Source: JAUIAS01 sp030425395
Lineage (GTDB): Bacteria > Pseudomonadota > Alphaproteobacteria > Rhodobacterales > Rhodobacteraceae
Direction of reading: 5' to 3'
NCBI GenBank assembly: GCA_043553855.1
Contig: CP121336.1
Coordinates: 3,720,001 to 3,784,000, forward strand
DNA length: 64,000 nucleotides
A model generated the notes under the pieces. That model searched no databases. It was not told the origin of the DNA and saw nothing but the letters and a program-made list of their open reading frames with translations. How positions within the stretch are numbered: the stretch's first letter is position 1; each line of letters opens with the position of its first letter. Made by a program: the position numbers and the translations under genes. Of this stretch, positions 35,816-43,600 are shown piece after piece.

Positions 35816-36772
35816 TCAATCCACGGAAAATTGGGGTTTCGGGGGGTTGTCCAGCGTCACCGTCAGCCCCGAAAAAGCGCCTTTATCCTGTAAAACCTTG
35901 CAGTTATCCAGAAATGCATCAACGATCTTGGGTCGCCGCACTGATGCGATGGTGGCAATTCCAAACCAATGCACATCGGTTTCATCGCGGATAGGAACGG
36001 CGCGATATCGGGCGTTTTCGTCTTGGAATGATTGTGGGCGTATGTTCAGGATTGTGTAGCCAAAGCCACCTGCAACCAAAGCGCGAGCAATTTCTGCTGA
36101 TCGCGTGGAATGCGCTATTTTGGGCGTGCATCCGGCGCGTTGGAAAATACCCACGAAATATTCCCGCGTCAGCGGCAGATCCAGAAGAACCATGGGTTTC
36201 GCCGCCAGTTCGGCCAACGAAACGCTGCTTTGTTGAGACATCGGATCGTCGGACGAGATCAACGCAAAGGGCGGGGGGCGGAACAACGGCAGGAAATCAT
36301 GCCCGGCATGTAAAACCTTGGGATAGGTAAAGGCGAGATCGGCCTTTCCCTCATCCAGAAAGCCGATGATTGCCTCCATGTTGCCTTCCAGAATCTGCAC
36401 CGACATGTGCGGAAAACGGTTGGTGATATCGCGCAGAATGGGCGGCAGAAACGCGGGCGCGGCGGTCGCGTAACATGCGATCCGCACCAGACCTGCAGCA
36501 TCCCCCCCCACCGATTGCATCGCCGATTCGAACTGGTGGGCTTCGTGAATGAAGTTGCGCACCAGCAAAAGCGCATCCGCACCCGCCGGCGTGGGTTCGA
36601 TCCCCTTGGCGGGAGTGCGCACGAACAGATCATATTCCAGTCCGGCCTCCAGCGAGTCGATGGCGGCCGTGATCGAGGATTGAGAAATCGACAGCTCTGT
36701 CGCCGCCTTGGCAATGGACCGCAAACGGCCTGCCGCCTCGACGTATCGCAACTGTTTGAGGGTAAAGTTCAT
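35816..36772 (-). CDS. LysR family transcriptional regulator
   Basis: A 318-residue LysR protein. The N-terminal helix-turn-helix is LKQLRYVEAAGRLRSIAKAA followed by LSISQSSITAAIDSLE, and the rest is the two-lobed periplasmic-binding-like effector domain. ATG 36772 is chosen with AAAGAG ahead and the family-typical MNFTLKQLRYVE start. It is divergent from the amidohydrolase-CobW-amidinotransferase operon and immediately upstream, in the same direction, of the importer operon. It is thus placed to control both, through the inverted repeat 36815-36837 for the first. Confidence 0.92.
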   Translation of the reverse strand: MNFTLKQLRYVEAAGRLRSIAKAATELSISQSSITAAIDSLEAGLEYDLFVRTPAKGIEPTPAGADALLLVRNFIHEAHQFESAMQSVGGDAAGLVRIACYATAAPAFLPPILRDITNRFPHMSVQILEGNMEAIIGFLDEGKADLAFTYPKVLHAGHDFLPLFRPPPFALISSDDPMSQQSSVSLAELAAKPMVLLDLPLTREYFVGIFQRAGCTPKIAHSTRSAEIARALVAGGFGYTILNIRPQSFQDENARYRAVPIRDETDVHWFGIATIASVRRPKIVDAFLDNCKVLQDKGAFSGLTVTLDNPPKPQFSVD

Positions 36773-36814
36773 TGCGGGCTCTTTCTGTTCAAGCTGTTCA
36801 GGTTGCCCCATTCC

Positions 36815-36837
36815 TCAGGAAAATGAGGCTTTCCTGA
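36815..36837. promoter_or_regulatory. Candidate LysR operator: inverted repeat TCAGGAAA-N7-TTTCCTGA
   Basis: Perfect 8-base arms with a 7-base spacer in the 140-base gap between lysR (leftward) and the amidohydrolase operon (rightward), 43 bases from the lysR start codon. Its position suits autoregulation with divergent activation. A shorter overlapping repeat, CCTCA-N6-TGAGG (36813-36828), is also present. Confidence 0.5.
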
Positions 36838-36912
36838 CAATTAATACCATTTTTCCATTCATGAAAACCTCGTTACCGTTTTCCAAACACAATGATCACA
36901 GCAGGGACCGGC

Positions 36913-38556
36913 ATGACGCAGACAACCATTTATTCCGCGCAAAAAATCATCACCATGAATCCCAACCGTCCGGAAACCACCCATGTGGCGGTGCGCGACG
37001 GGCGCATTCTGGGGGCCGGGACGCTCGAGGAACTGGCCGGTTGGGGTGCGTACACCCTTGATACACGCTTTGCCGACAAGGTGATCATGCCCGGCCTGAT
37101 CGAAGGGCACGCCCATTCAATGGAAGGGGCGATGTGGTCCTTTACCTATGTCGGCTGGTTCGACCGTATGGACCCTGACGGCAAGGTCTGGTCCGGGGTG
37201 AAAAGCGTGGATGACGTGGTTGCCCGCCTCAGCGAGATCGAAAAGACGATGGATGACCCCGACGCGCCGCTTCTGGGGTGGGGGCTGGACCCGATCTATA
37301 TGGACAACGTGCGCGTCACCCGCGCCGATCTGGATCGGGTGTCCGCGACCCGTCCCGTGGGGATCATGCATGCTTCGGGCCATATCCTGAATGTCAATTC
37401 CAAGGCGCTGGAATTGGCCGGGTTGCTGAAGACGGGCAATAACCATCCCGGCATTCCGCTGGCCGGGGATGGTCTGCCCACCGGAGAGTTGAAAGGCCCC
37501 GAAGTGATGATGCCTGTGGGCATTCACGTGGGCATGAACCGCGCGTTTCTGGCCGCGGATGAAAACGGCCTGCGCAATTATTCGCGCCTGTGCGTGCGGG
37601 CGGGCGTGACGACATCGTCCGATCTGGGGCAGCAGTTGAACGACGATCTTCTGGCAGTCTTCGAAAAGGTCACCGGCGAGGACCGCTTTCCGGTTTGCCT
37701 TGTGGCGTTTCGCATCAACATGGGGCTCTCTCCGCAGGAACTGGTGGATTACACCCTGTCGCTCAAGGAGCGCAGCACCGACCGGCTTGAACTGGGCAGG
37801 ATCAAGGTTGTCGCTGACGGATCTATTCAGGGGTTCTCGGCGCGAATGCAGTGGCCGGGCTATTACAACGGCGCGCCCAACGGGCTTTGGTATATCGCGC
37901 CCGATCAACTGGCCGAAATTTACGAACGCGCCCTGGCCTGCGGTGTGCAGGTGCACACGCACACCAACGGGGACGAGGCGACCGAACTGACCATCGACAC
38001 GCTTGAGGCCGCCCTGCGCAAGCATCCCGATTTCGACCACCGCTTTACCCTGCAACACTGCCAACTGGCATCCGAGGCCCAATTCCGCCGTATGGGGCGG
38101 CTGGGCATGTGCGTGAACCTGTTTGCCAACCACCATTTCTATTGGGGGGACGAACATTACACGTTGACTGTGGGGCCGGAGCGGGCCGAACGCATGAACG
38201 CCTGTCGCACGGCTCTGGATGCGGGCGTGCCCATGACCATCCATTCCGATGCGCCGGTAACGCCGCTCGGGCCACTGTTCACCGCCAGCGCAGCCGCCAC
38301 CCGACACACCGCATCGGGCCGAACCCAGGGCGAGTTCCAAAGGATCAGCGTGGCAGAGGCGCTCTATGCCGTGACGATGGGGGCCGCGATCACCATGAAG
38401 ATGGATGACCGCATCGGATCCATCGAAACCGGCAAGCGCGCCGATTTTGCCGTGCTCGAAGATGACCCGACACAGGCCAGCCCCGAAGCCTTGAAGGATG
38501 TGCGCGTCTGGGGAACGGTTCAGGCTGGCCGCATATTTGAGGCGGCAACCATCTGA
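36913..38556 (+). CDS. Amidohydrolase family 3 protein (YtcJ-like)
   Basis: A 547-residue metal-dependent hydrolase of the amidohydrolase-3 group. The first metal motif is IEGHAHSMEG (HxH, about residues 67-76). Later come KVVADGSIQG, VHTHTNGDEA (metal His), FTLQHCQLAS and the barrel Asp in TIHSDAPVTPLGP, and the C-terminal KADFAVLEDDP-like strand is seen as KRADFAVLEDDP. The family hydrolyses amides and formamides; most members are of unknown substrate. ATG 36913 has AGGGA close upstream. The stop overlaps the CobW-type gene by 1 base, which suggests that this enzyme or the amidinotransferase needs metal delivery. Confidence 0.88.
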   Translation: MTQTTIYSAQKIITMNPNRPETTHVAVRDGRILGAGTLEELAGWGAYTLDTRFADKVIMPGLIEGHAHSMEGAMWSFTYVGWFDRMDPDGKVWSGVKSVDDVVARLSEIEKTMDDPDAPLLGWGLDPIYMDNVRVTRADLDRVSATRPVGIMHASGHILNVNSKALELAGLLKTGNNHPGIPLAGDGLPTGELKGPEVMMPVGIHVGMNRAFLAADENGLRNYSRLCVRAGVTTSSDLGQQLNDDLLAVFEKVTGEDRFPVCLVAFRINMGLSPQELVDYTLSLKERSTDRLELGRIKVVADGSIQGFSARMQWPGYYNGAPNGLWYIAPDQLAEIYERALACGVQVHTHTNGDEATELTIDTLEAALRKHPDFDHRFTLQHCQLASEAQFRRMGRLGMCVNLFANHHFYWGDEHYTLTVGPERAERMNACRTALDAGVPMTIHSDAPVTPLGPLFTASAAATRHTASGRTQGEFQRISVAEALYAVTMGAAITMKMDDRIGSIETGKRADFAVLEDDPTQASPEALKDVRVWGTVQAGRIFEAATI

Positions 38557-39446
38557 TGAAGCTGCCCGTTACGGTTATCGGCGGCTATCTTGGGGCCGGA
38601 AAAACGACCTTGATCAACCACTTGCTTCGCAATGCGAATGGGCTGCGGCTGGCTGTTCTGGTCAACGAGTTCGGAGAGTTGTCGATTGACGAAGACCTGA
38701 TCGAGGCCGAGGAAGACGGGTTGATGTCAATCTCGGGCGGTTGCGTGTGCTGTGCCTATGGCAGCGACATGATCGGCGTGCTTGAGGACATCCGCGATGC
38801 CGATCCCGGCTTCGATCATGTGCTTCTCGAAGCGTCGGGCGTTGCGCTGCCCGCGTCGATCATGACCAGCGTCAGCCTTGTGAAGGGGCTGCGCCCTGAC
38901 GCAACCGTGGTGCTGGCCGATGCCGAACAGGTGCGGCGCAATGCGGCCGACAAGTTCCTGTCCGATACCATCCTGCGCCAGTTGGAACAGGCCGATATCC
39001 TTTTGGTAACCAAAGCCGATCTGGTCACTGCGCAAGCGTTGGAAGATGTGTGCGGCTGGCTGCGCGTGCGGTCCGGCCCGGCGCGTCTCGTGACCTCGGC
39101 CAAGGCCGATGTTCCGCTTGCGGCCATCGTGGGGGCCTTGCCTCTGGCCGGGCGGCGGCTGTCGTCCGGGTCGGATCCGCACGCGGCCTTTGCCAGCGTG
39201 GTCCTGACACCCGAATCCCCGGTGGATGCGCAGGCCCTGGCCCGCCGTCTGGCCGATGATGACTCCGTGACGCGGGCCAAGGGATATGTGCCGACGTCTG
39301 AGGGGCTTGCGCTGATCCACGTGGTCGGCCCGCGCTGGGACGTCGAGGACGCAGAGGGCACCCATCAGATCGGGGTTGTCTGCATCGGTCCCAAGGCCAC
39401 ATTCGACGCGCAGAAAATCCTGCAATTGGTTGGTCAGGGGGCGTGA
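38556..39446 (+). CDS. CobW/P47K family GTPase, putative metallochaperone
   Basis: A 296-residue COG0523 GTPase. Walker A is GGYLGAGKTT (residues 9-18), then NEFGELSIDE, the metal-binding CxCC motif in GGCVCC (about residue 62-67), LLEASGVA, the guanine motif TKAD, and a CobW C-terminal domain. Members insert or guard Zn, Co or Fe for client enzymes with GTP hydrolysis. It is encoded between an amidohydrolase and an amidinotransferase with near-zero spacing, so the likely client is the amidohydrolase, which needs one or two metal ions. Shorter than most CobW proteins, with no His-rich loop. Confidence 0.92.
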   Translation: MKLPVTVIGGYLGAGKTTLINHLLRNANGLRLAVLVNEFGELSIDEDLIEAEEDGLMSISGGCVCCAYGSDMIGVLEDIRDADPGFDHVLLEASGVALPASIMTSVSLVKGLRPDATVVLADAEQVRRNAADKFLSDTILRQLEQADILLVTKADLVTAQALEDVCGWLRVRSGPARLVTSAKADVPLAAIVGALPLAGRRLSSGSDPHAAFASVVLTPESPVDAQALARRLADDDSVTRAKGYVPTSEGLALIHVVGPRWDVEDAEGTHQIGVVCIGPKATFDAQKILQLVGQGA

Positions 39447-39507
39447 TGCCTCTTGCCCTCGGCGGTGACACTGGGCATCGTCCGCGCGCTGTCAACCGGA
39501 GGAACAG

Positions 39508-40620
39508 ATGACCAAGACAATCGTCAACAGCTGGAATGAATGGGATCCGCTCAAACATGTGATCGTCGGTCGTGCTGACGATTGCCATATCCCGCCCGAG
39601 GAACCCGCGCTTGACGCCAAGGTGCCCGAAGACAGCGACATGCGTGGCCAATGGGGGCGCAGGCCGCAGGAAACCATCGACCGCGCCAATGAACTGCTGG
39701 ACAATTTTGCGGCCCAGTTGCAGGCCCGTGGCATCCGTGTGGACCGTCCCACCAGCATCGACCATTCCCAGCCGGTGACCACGCCGGATTTCCACACCGA
39801 CAGCCAGTTCGGTTGCATGCCGCCGCGTGATGTCTTGCTGACGGTCGGTTCAGAAATGCTCGAGGCAACAATGTCTTATCGCTGCCGGTGGTTCGAGTAT
39901 CTGAACTATCGCCCATTGTTGCAGAAATACTGGGAAGAAGACCCCAACTTCCGCCACGAAGCGGCACCCAAGCCGCGCCTGACGGATGCGGATTACCACC
40001 CGGATTACCTTTCGGACAAGATCGGGGATGAGAAACGCCTGCAATGGGCCGCCGAAAAGTTCTTTGTCACCACCGAGGAAGAACCCCTGTTCGATGCGGC
40101 GGATGTGCTGCGCTTTGGCCGCGATCTCGTGGTTCAGCATGGCTTTACCACCAACCTCAAGGGCATCGAATGGCTGCGGCGGCATTTCCCCGATCACCGC
40201 GTTCATGCCGTGAATTTCCCCGGCGACCCTTACCCGATCCATATTGACGCGACATTCACACCTCTGCGCCCCGGCCTGATCCTCAACAACCCGCAACGCC
40301 GCCTGCCGCAGGAGCAACGCGAGATGTTTGAACGCAATGGCTGGGATATCGTTGATGCGGCGCAACCCGCGCATAACCAGCCGCCGCCGCTGTGTTATTC
40401 GTCGGTCTGGTTGTCGATGAATGTTCTGGTTCTCGATCCGAAAACCGTTTGTGTCGAAAAATCAGAGGTCTATCAGGCCGAGCAAATGGACAAGCTGGGC
40501 ATGGAAGTGGTCGAGGTTGAATTGCGCGACGCCTATGCGTTTGGCGGCGGGCTGCACTGCTGCACCGCCGATGTCTACCGCGAAGGCGTTTGCGAGGACT
40601 ACTTTCCCAATCTGGGCTGA
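39508..40620 (+). CDS. AGAT-like amidinotransferase
   Basis: A 370-residue member of the arginine:glycine amidinotransferase/StrB1 family. Residues equivalent to the human AGAT triad are present: Asp196 in LFDAAD, His245 in IHIDATF and Cys351 in GGGLHCCT. Long blocks such as GIEWLRRHFPDHRVH and WLSMNVLVLD also match. The enzyme moves the amidino group of arginine to an amine acceptor. In the acceptor loop human Asn300 and Met302 correspond to Tyr242 and Ile244, so glycine may not be the acceptor. It ends the operon begun by the amidohydrolase and follows the CobW-type GTPase by 61 bases with CCGGAGG-type ribosome binding sequence. Confidence 0.9.
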   Translation: MTKTIVNSWNEWDPLKHVIVGRADDCHIPPEEPALDAKVPEDSDMRGQWGRRPQETIDRANELLDNFAAQLQARGIRVDRPTSIDHSQPVTTPDFHTDSQFGCMPPRDVLLTVGSEMLEATMSYRCRWFEYLNYRPLLQKYWEEDPNFRHEAAPKPRLTDADYHPDYLSDKIGDEKRLQWAAEKFFVTTEEEPLFDAADVLRFGRDLVVQHGFTTNLKGIEWLRRHFPDHRVHAVNFPGDPYPIHIDATFTPLRPGLILNNPQRRLPQEQREMFERNGWDIVDAAQPAHNQPPPLCYSSVWLSMNVLVLDPKTVCVEKSEVYQAEQMDKLGMEVVEVELRDAYAFGGGLHCCTADVYREGVCEDYFPNLG

Positions 40621-41031
40621 GCTATGAACAGGCGGGCGGCGGAACGGAACACCTTCCGTCGCCCTCACAACTGGAACATCAACTGGTCGGAGAAGAAGAC
40701 TCCTGCGTGCCGTCCGTCACAAAGTTGGGGCCTCCGGCTGCCGTATGCTGCGCAAAGTCGAGCGGCAGCAAACGCGGCTTTTCATATGGTTTGCGCGTCT
40801 CTGTCACGGACTCTCTTTTTTGATTCTTGATGTCCAAATTCGGAACCTCTGGTTAGTCGCCCCATGCGCTTGCGCGCCGAAACCTTTTGTTTTTTAGGCA
40901 GCTCGCCAAGGGCGGCCGTGTTGTCGCAAGCGTCTGTTCGGGAAAGGAACCGATCACAATCTGGTTCAAACTACAACCCATTTAGCCCCAAGCGCTTGGC
41001 CAAGCAAACTAGAGCAAATTCGAACCACGGG
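40621..41031. other. Intergenic region without a recognisable gene
   Basis: About 410 bases between convergent genes. It contains a 68-codon rightward frame from ATG 40624, which has a poor ribosome binding site and no recognisable motif. It also has a run of pyrimidines near 40800 (ctcttttttgattc) that could be part of a terminator for the amidinotransferase operon. No tRNA or repeat was seen. Confidence 0.45.
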
Positions 41032-41655
41032 CTACGGATTTTTCTTTCGGGGTTTGAACCTGCCGTTCCATGCAACTGTAATCCGCTCCTGTGGTTGCTG
41101 ATTTGGGTGAACCCAATGTTGCAGGAATGACGGAAACACCAACATTGTCCCCGGTTCGGGGCGCATCCGAAATGAATGAGAGAACGCCTGCGCCCGCAGA
41201 AGGGTTGCGTCGGACAGCGACCCGCGCGGATCGAGGAATTCTATCATCCCGGATTGACCCTCCTCTACCTCCGGCTGGGTGACATAATAGCAGCCAGACC
41301 ATTGATGCCGTGGATGGCTATGGGGCGTATTATAGGCCCCTTGCGGGCTCACGTTGATCCAGCCCTGCAACCTTGCGTCATGCGCGTCGATATCAAAGCC
41401 CGGCGCGATCAGGCGCGTCGTGGCGACAAAGCTGTCGCGGATATGTGCGCACAGGGCCGCGATGCCCGGTTCATCGCGTTGGAACAATCCCCCGTCCGAG
41501 TGCCATCCATTGCGGTTCGTGCGGGTAACGCCATCCTCCGCATCGCGGATTGCGCGGATCTCCTGCTCAAGCTGTGCATTCAGCGTCTCGGCTTCGGGCA
41601 CCGAAAACGATAGCACAGGGGTCGGGAACAGGTTTTGACAGGCTTGGAGTTTCAC
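41032..41655 (-). CDS. 2OG-Fe(II) oxygenase family protein (TIGR02466-like)
   Basis: A 207-residue putative 2-oxoglutarate/Fe(II) oxygenase. It has the iron facial triad candidates in NTPHSHPRHQWSGCYYV (H-x-H, about residues 112-128) and LQHWVHPNQ, with R in the following QERITVAWN as the likely 2-oxoglutarate anchor. It ends with the family-typical RITVAWNGRFK. Start GTG 41655, with GAGGA 7 bases upstream, gives MKLQACQNLFPTPV; ATG 41670 lacks a ribosome binding site. It could hydroxylate a small molecule or protein; its neighbour is a divergent-to-same-strand GlxA-type regulator. Confidence 0.82.
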   Translation of the reverse strand: MKLQACQNLFPTPVLSFSVPEAETLNAQLEQEIRAIRDAEDGVTRTNRNGWHSDGGLFQRDEPGIAALCAHIRDSFVATTRLIAPGFDIDAHDARLQGWINVSPQGAYNTPHSHPRHQWSGCYYVTQPEVEEGQSGMIEFLDPRGSLSDATLLRAQAFSHSFRMRPEPGTMLVFPSFLQHWVHPNQQPQERITVAWNGRFKPRKKNP

Positions 41656-41740
41656 GCCGGGTCCTCGCATGGTTCTGGGCCGAGTTGACCCGCCCCGACA
41701 GAAATTTTCCAGCCCCTTTTTAAATGAGGATGCCTGACAC

Positions 41741-42760
41741 CTAGCGGCGGCGTAATCCTTGTGGTGTTTCGCCAAACCGCGCCTTCATATGGCGCGACAA
41801 CAGGTCCGTTGATGAAAATCCCGTGGCCGCCGCAATATCGGCCACGGCAAGATCGGTTTCGGCCAGCAGCGCGCGCGCCCGGTCCAGCCGGATATTGCGG
41901 TAAACCGCGGCAGGGCTTTCCGACAGATGCGCGTCGAACAGGCGTTCGATCTGGCGGCGCGACAGTCCACAATCGCGCGACAACGCTTCCATCGACAGGG
42001 GTTCTTCTATGTTTTCATACATATGGCGCATCACGTTCAACAATCGCCCGTTGCGTGATGAAATGGCCCGCGCGATCGAAGACCGTTGCTTTGCGTTCGG
42101 GGTAATATCCCCGGAATTCAAACACATATCGGCAACAACGATAGCAAAATCCGAACCATAATCGGATGCAATCACCGACAGCATCATCTGCGTCGCCGCG
42201 GCACCGCCGCCGCAAGTCATCAGATCGCCGTCAATTTCAAACTTGTTGGGTGTCGGCACCAGATCGGGAAAGGTTTCGATGAATCCGGGCTGGTTTTCCC
42301 AATGCAGGGTAAAGGCCCGGTCTCGCAACAGCCCCGCTCGCGCCAGTGTGGCTGCGCCTGTGCATATGCCACCAACCCGCCCGCCAAAGCGCGCGTGCCG
42401 TCGCAAACCGGCCAGCACCTTTGGGGTCGCGACCTCGGTTCCGCGATTGCCGGAACACACGAACAGATGCGCCTCTTGCGACAGCGCGTCCAACGGTTCG
42501 TCGGCCATCACGGAAATGCCCGAAGACGACACCACCGGTCCGCCATCGGGGGAATGCACCGTCCAGCGATAAAGCAGTTTTTGGGCCAGCTGGTTGGCGA
42601 TGCGAAACGGCTCCAACGCCGAGGAAAACGCCAAAAGGGTAAAATCGGGCAACAACAGGAACGCGAATTCGCGCGTTGTTTGAAACGCATCGACAGGGAA
42701 CACGAATGCACCCTTGGGGATCAGGCCACTTCGGGCCGCGTTGGACGAGGTTTGGGACAT
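41741..42760 (-). CDS. GlxA-type regulator: DJ-1/PfpI domain plus AraC helix-turn-helix
   Basis: A 339-residue protein. The N-terminal half is a class I glutamine amidotransferase-like (DJ-1/PfpI) domain with FLLLPDFTLLAFSSALEP and a nucleophile-elbow region GGICTGAATLARAG (about residues 130-143). The C-terminal half is an AraC DNA-binding domain, PLSMEALSRDCGLSRRQIER and VADIAAATGFSSTDLLSRH. Relatives include regulators of choline, carnitine and arginine catabolism, which fits amino-compound metabolism in the preceding cluster. The start is ATG 42760, facing away from the basic-protein gene. Its targets are not shown by the sequence. Confidence 0.9.
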   Translation of the reverse strand: MSQTSSNAARSGLIPKGAFVFPVDAFQTTREFAFLLLPDFTLLAFSSALEPFRIANQLAQKLLYRWTVHSPDGGPVVSSSGISVMADEPLDALSQEAHLFVCSGNRGTEVATPKVLAGLRRHARFGGRVGGICTGAATLARAGLLRDRAFTLHWENQPGFIETFPDLVPTPNKFEIDGDLMTCGGGAAATQMMLSVIASDYGSDFAIVVADMCLNSGDITPNAKQRSSIARAISSRNGRLLNVMRHMYENIEEPLSMEALSRDCGLSRRQIERLFDAHLSESPAAVYRNIRLDRARALLAETDLAVADIAAATGFSSTDLLSRHMKARFGETPQGLRRR

Positions 42761-42858
42761 CGGGTTTGTCCTGCGCGTGTAAAGATTGATTTTGGGCGGA
42801 TAGTCTGTCAGCCTGGTACCATTATTTTCAAGTTATCTTATCATTCAGGACTTAGAAC

Positions 42859-43515
42859 ATGGCAAAACCCACAAAACCCCGCAAAGATTCCGGCGGCACG
42901 CCCAGCCCGATGGATAAATCCGTCGATGAAATCGAAGCCTATATCAACCAATGGCAATCCCGCCTTTTCAATCTTTGGAAGGTCGTTTTCAAGAAGGTCG
43001 CGGCCAAGCTGAAATCGACCGTCTTCTTTGTTTCCAGGGTGTTGAAAGAAACAGGAAAAATTGTATCCACCGTGGGCAAGAAGGTTGTCGAAACAATGCA
43101 GCGCTCGGTGAGTTTCATTGAGGATACGCTCAAGCGCACGCCGATGTTGATCAAGATGGCGTTGCGTTTTGGCTCCAAGATCATCGCTGTGATCCGCAAG
43201 GGCATGGAGCCCAAGAAACTGGCCGGGACGCTCAAGCGGATGGTGACGCGCTATGCCAACATGGTGCGGCGCATCGCAACTTCAGTGACGGATTTTCTCA
43301 AGGAAATCGACGTGTTGGGCGGCGTTCTTTCAATCGTGAACGCCTTCAAGACAGCTCTGAGCTTTATCGTTCCGTGGATCCTTGAGGTGGCCAGCGTCAG
43401 CTCCGCGATCAGGAAAGTGTCAAGCCTGCTGCGCAAAGTGGTCAAACTGATGAAGACCGAAGTGCGCGATGCGGTGAAGATGAGCAAAAAGGCCAGCCGT
43501 CTGAAACCCGCCTGA
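42859..43515 (+). CDS. Very basic hypothetical protein (218 aa)
   Basis: I do not recognise this family. The protein is strikingly rich in Lys, Val and Ser and poor in acidic residues in its middle and end, and it is built of repeated amphipathic helices of the type KKVAAKLKSTVFFVSRV, KKVVETMQRSVSFIE, LIKMALRFGSKIIAVIRK and LRKVVKLMKTEV. There is one more hydrophobic stretch (FIVPWILEVASVSSAI, about residues 172-187) but no signal peptide. AGGA lies 9 bases before ATG 42859. It is divergent from the GlxA-type gene. It could bind membranes or nucleic acid; the sequence does not decide. Confidence 0.6.
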   Translation: MAKPTKPRKDSGGTPSPMDKSVDEIEAYINQWQSRLFNLWKVVFKKVAAKLKSTVFFVSRVLKETGKIVSTVGKKVVETMQRSVSFIEDTLKRTPMLIKMALRFGSKIIAVIRKGMEPKKLAGTLKRMVTRYANMVRRIATSVTDFLKEIDVLGGVLSIVNAFKTALSFIVPWILEVASVSSAIRKVSSLLRKVVKLMKTEVRDAVKMSKKASRLKPA

Positions 43516-43600
43516 TCAAACCAGCCCATTGCGGGCGTGTTCAAGGTGAATATCCTCGGGTATCGTGCCGCAACGCAAGGCAAAACGGGGATTCGCGGCA

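Noticed and set aside
40624..40830. 68-codon rightward frame just after the amidinotransferase
   Set aside because: No convincing ribosome binding site, no motif; listed as an intergenic region.
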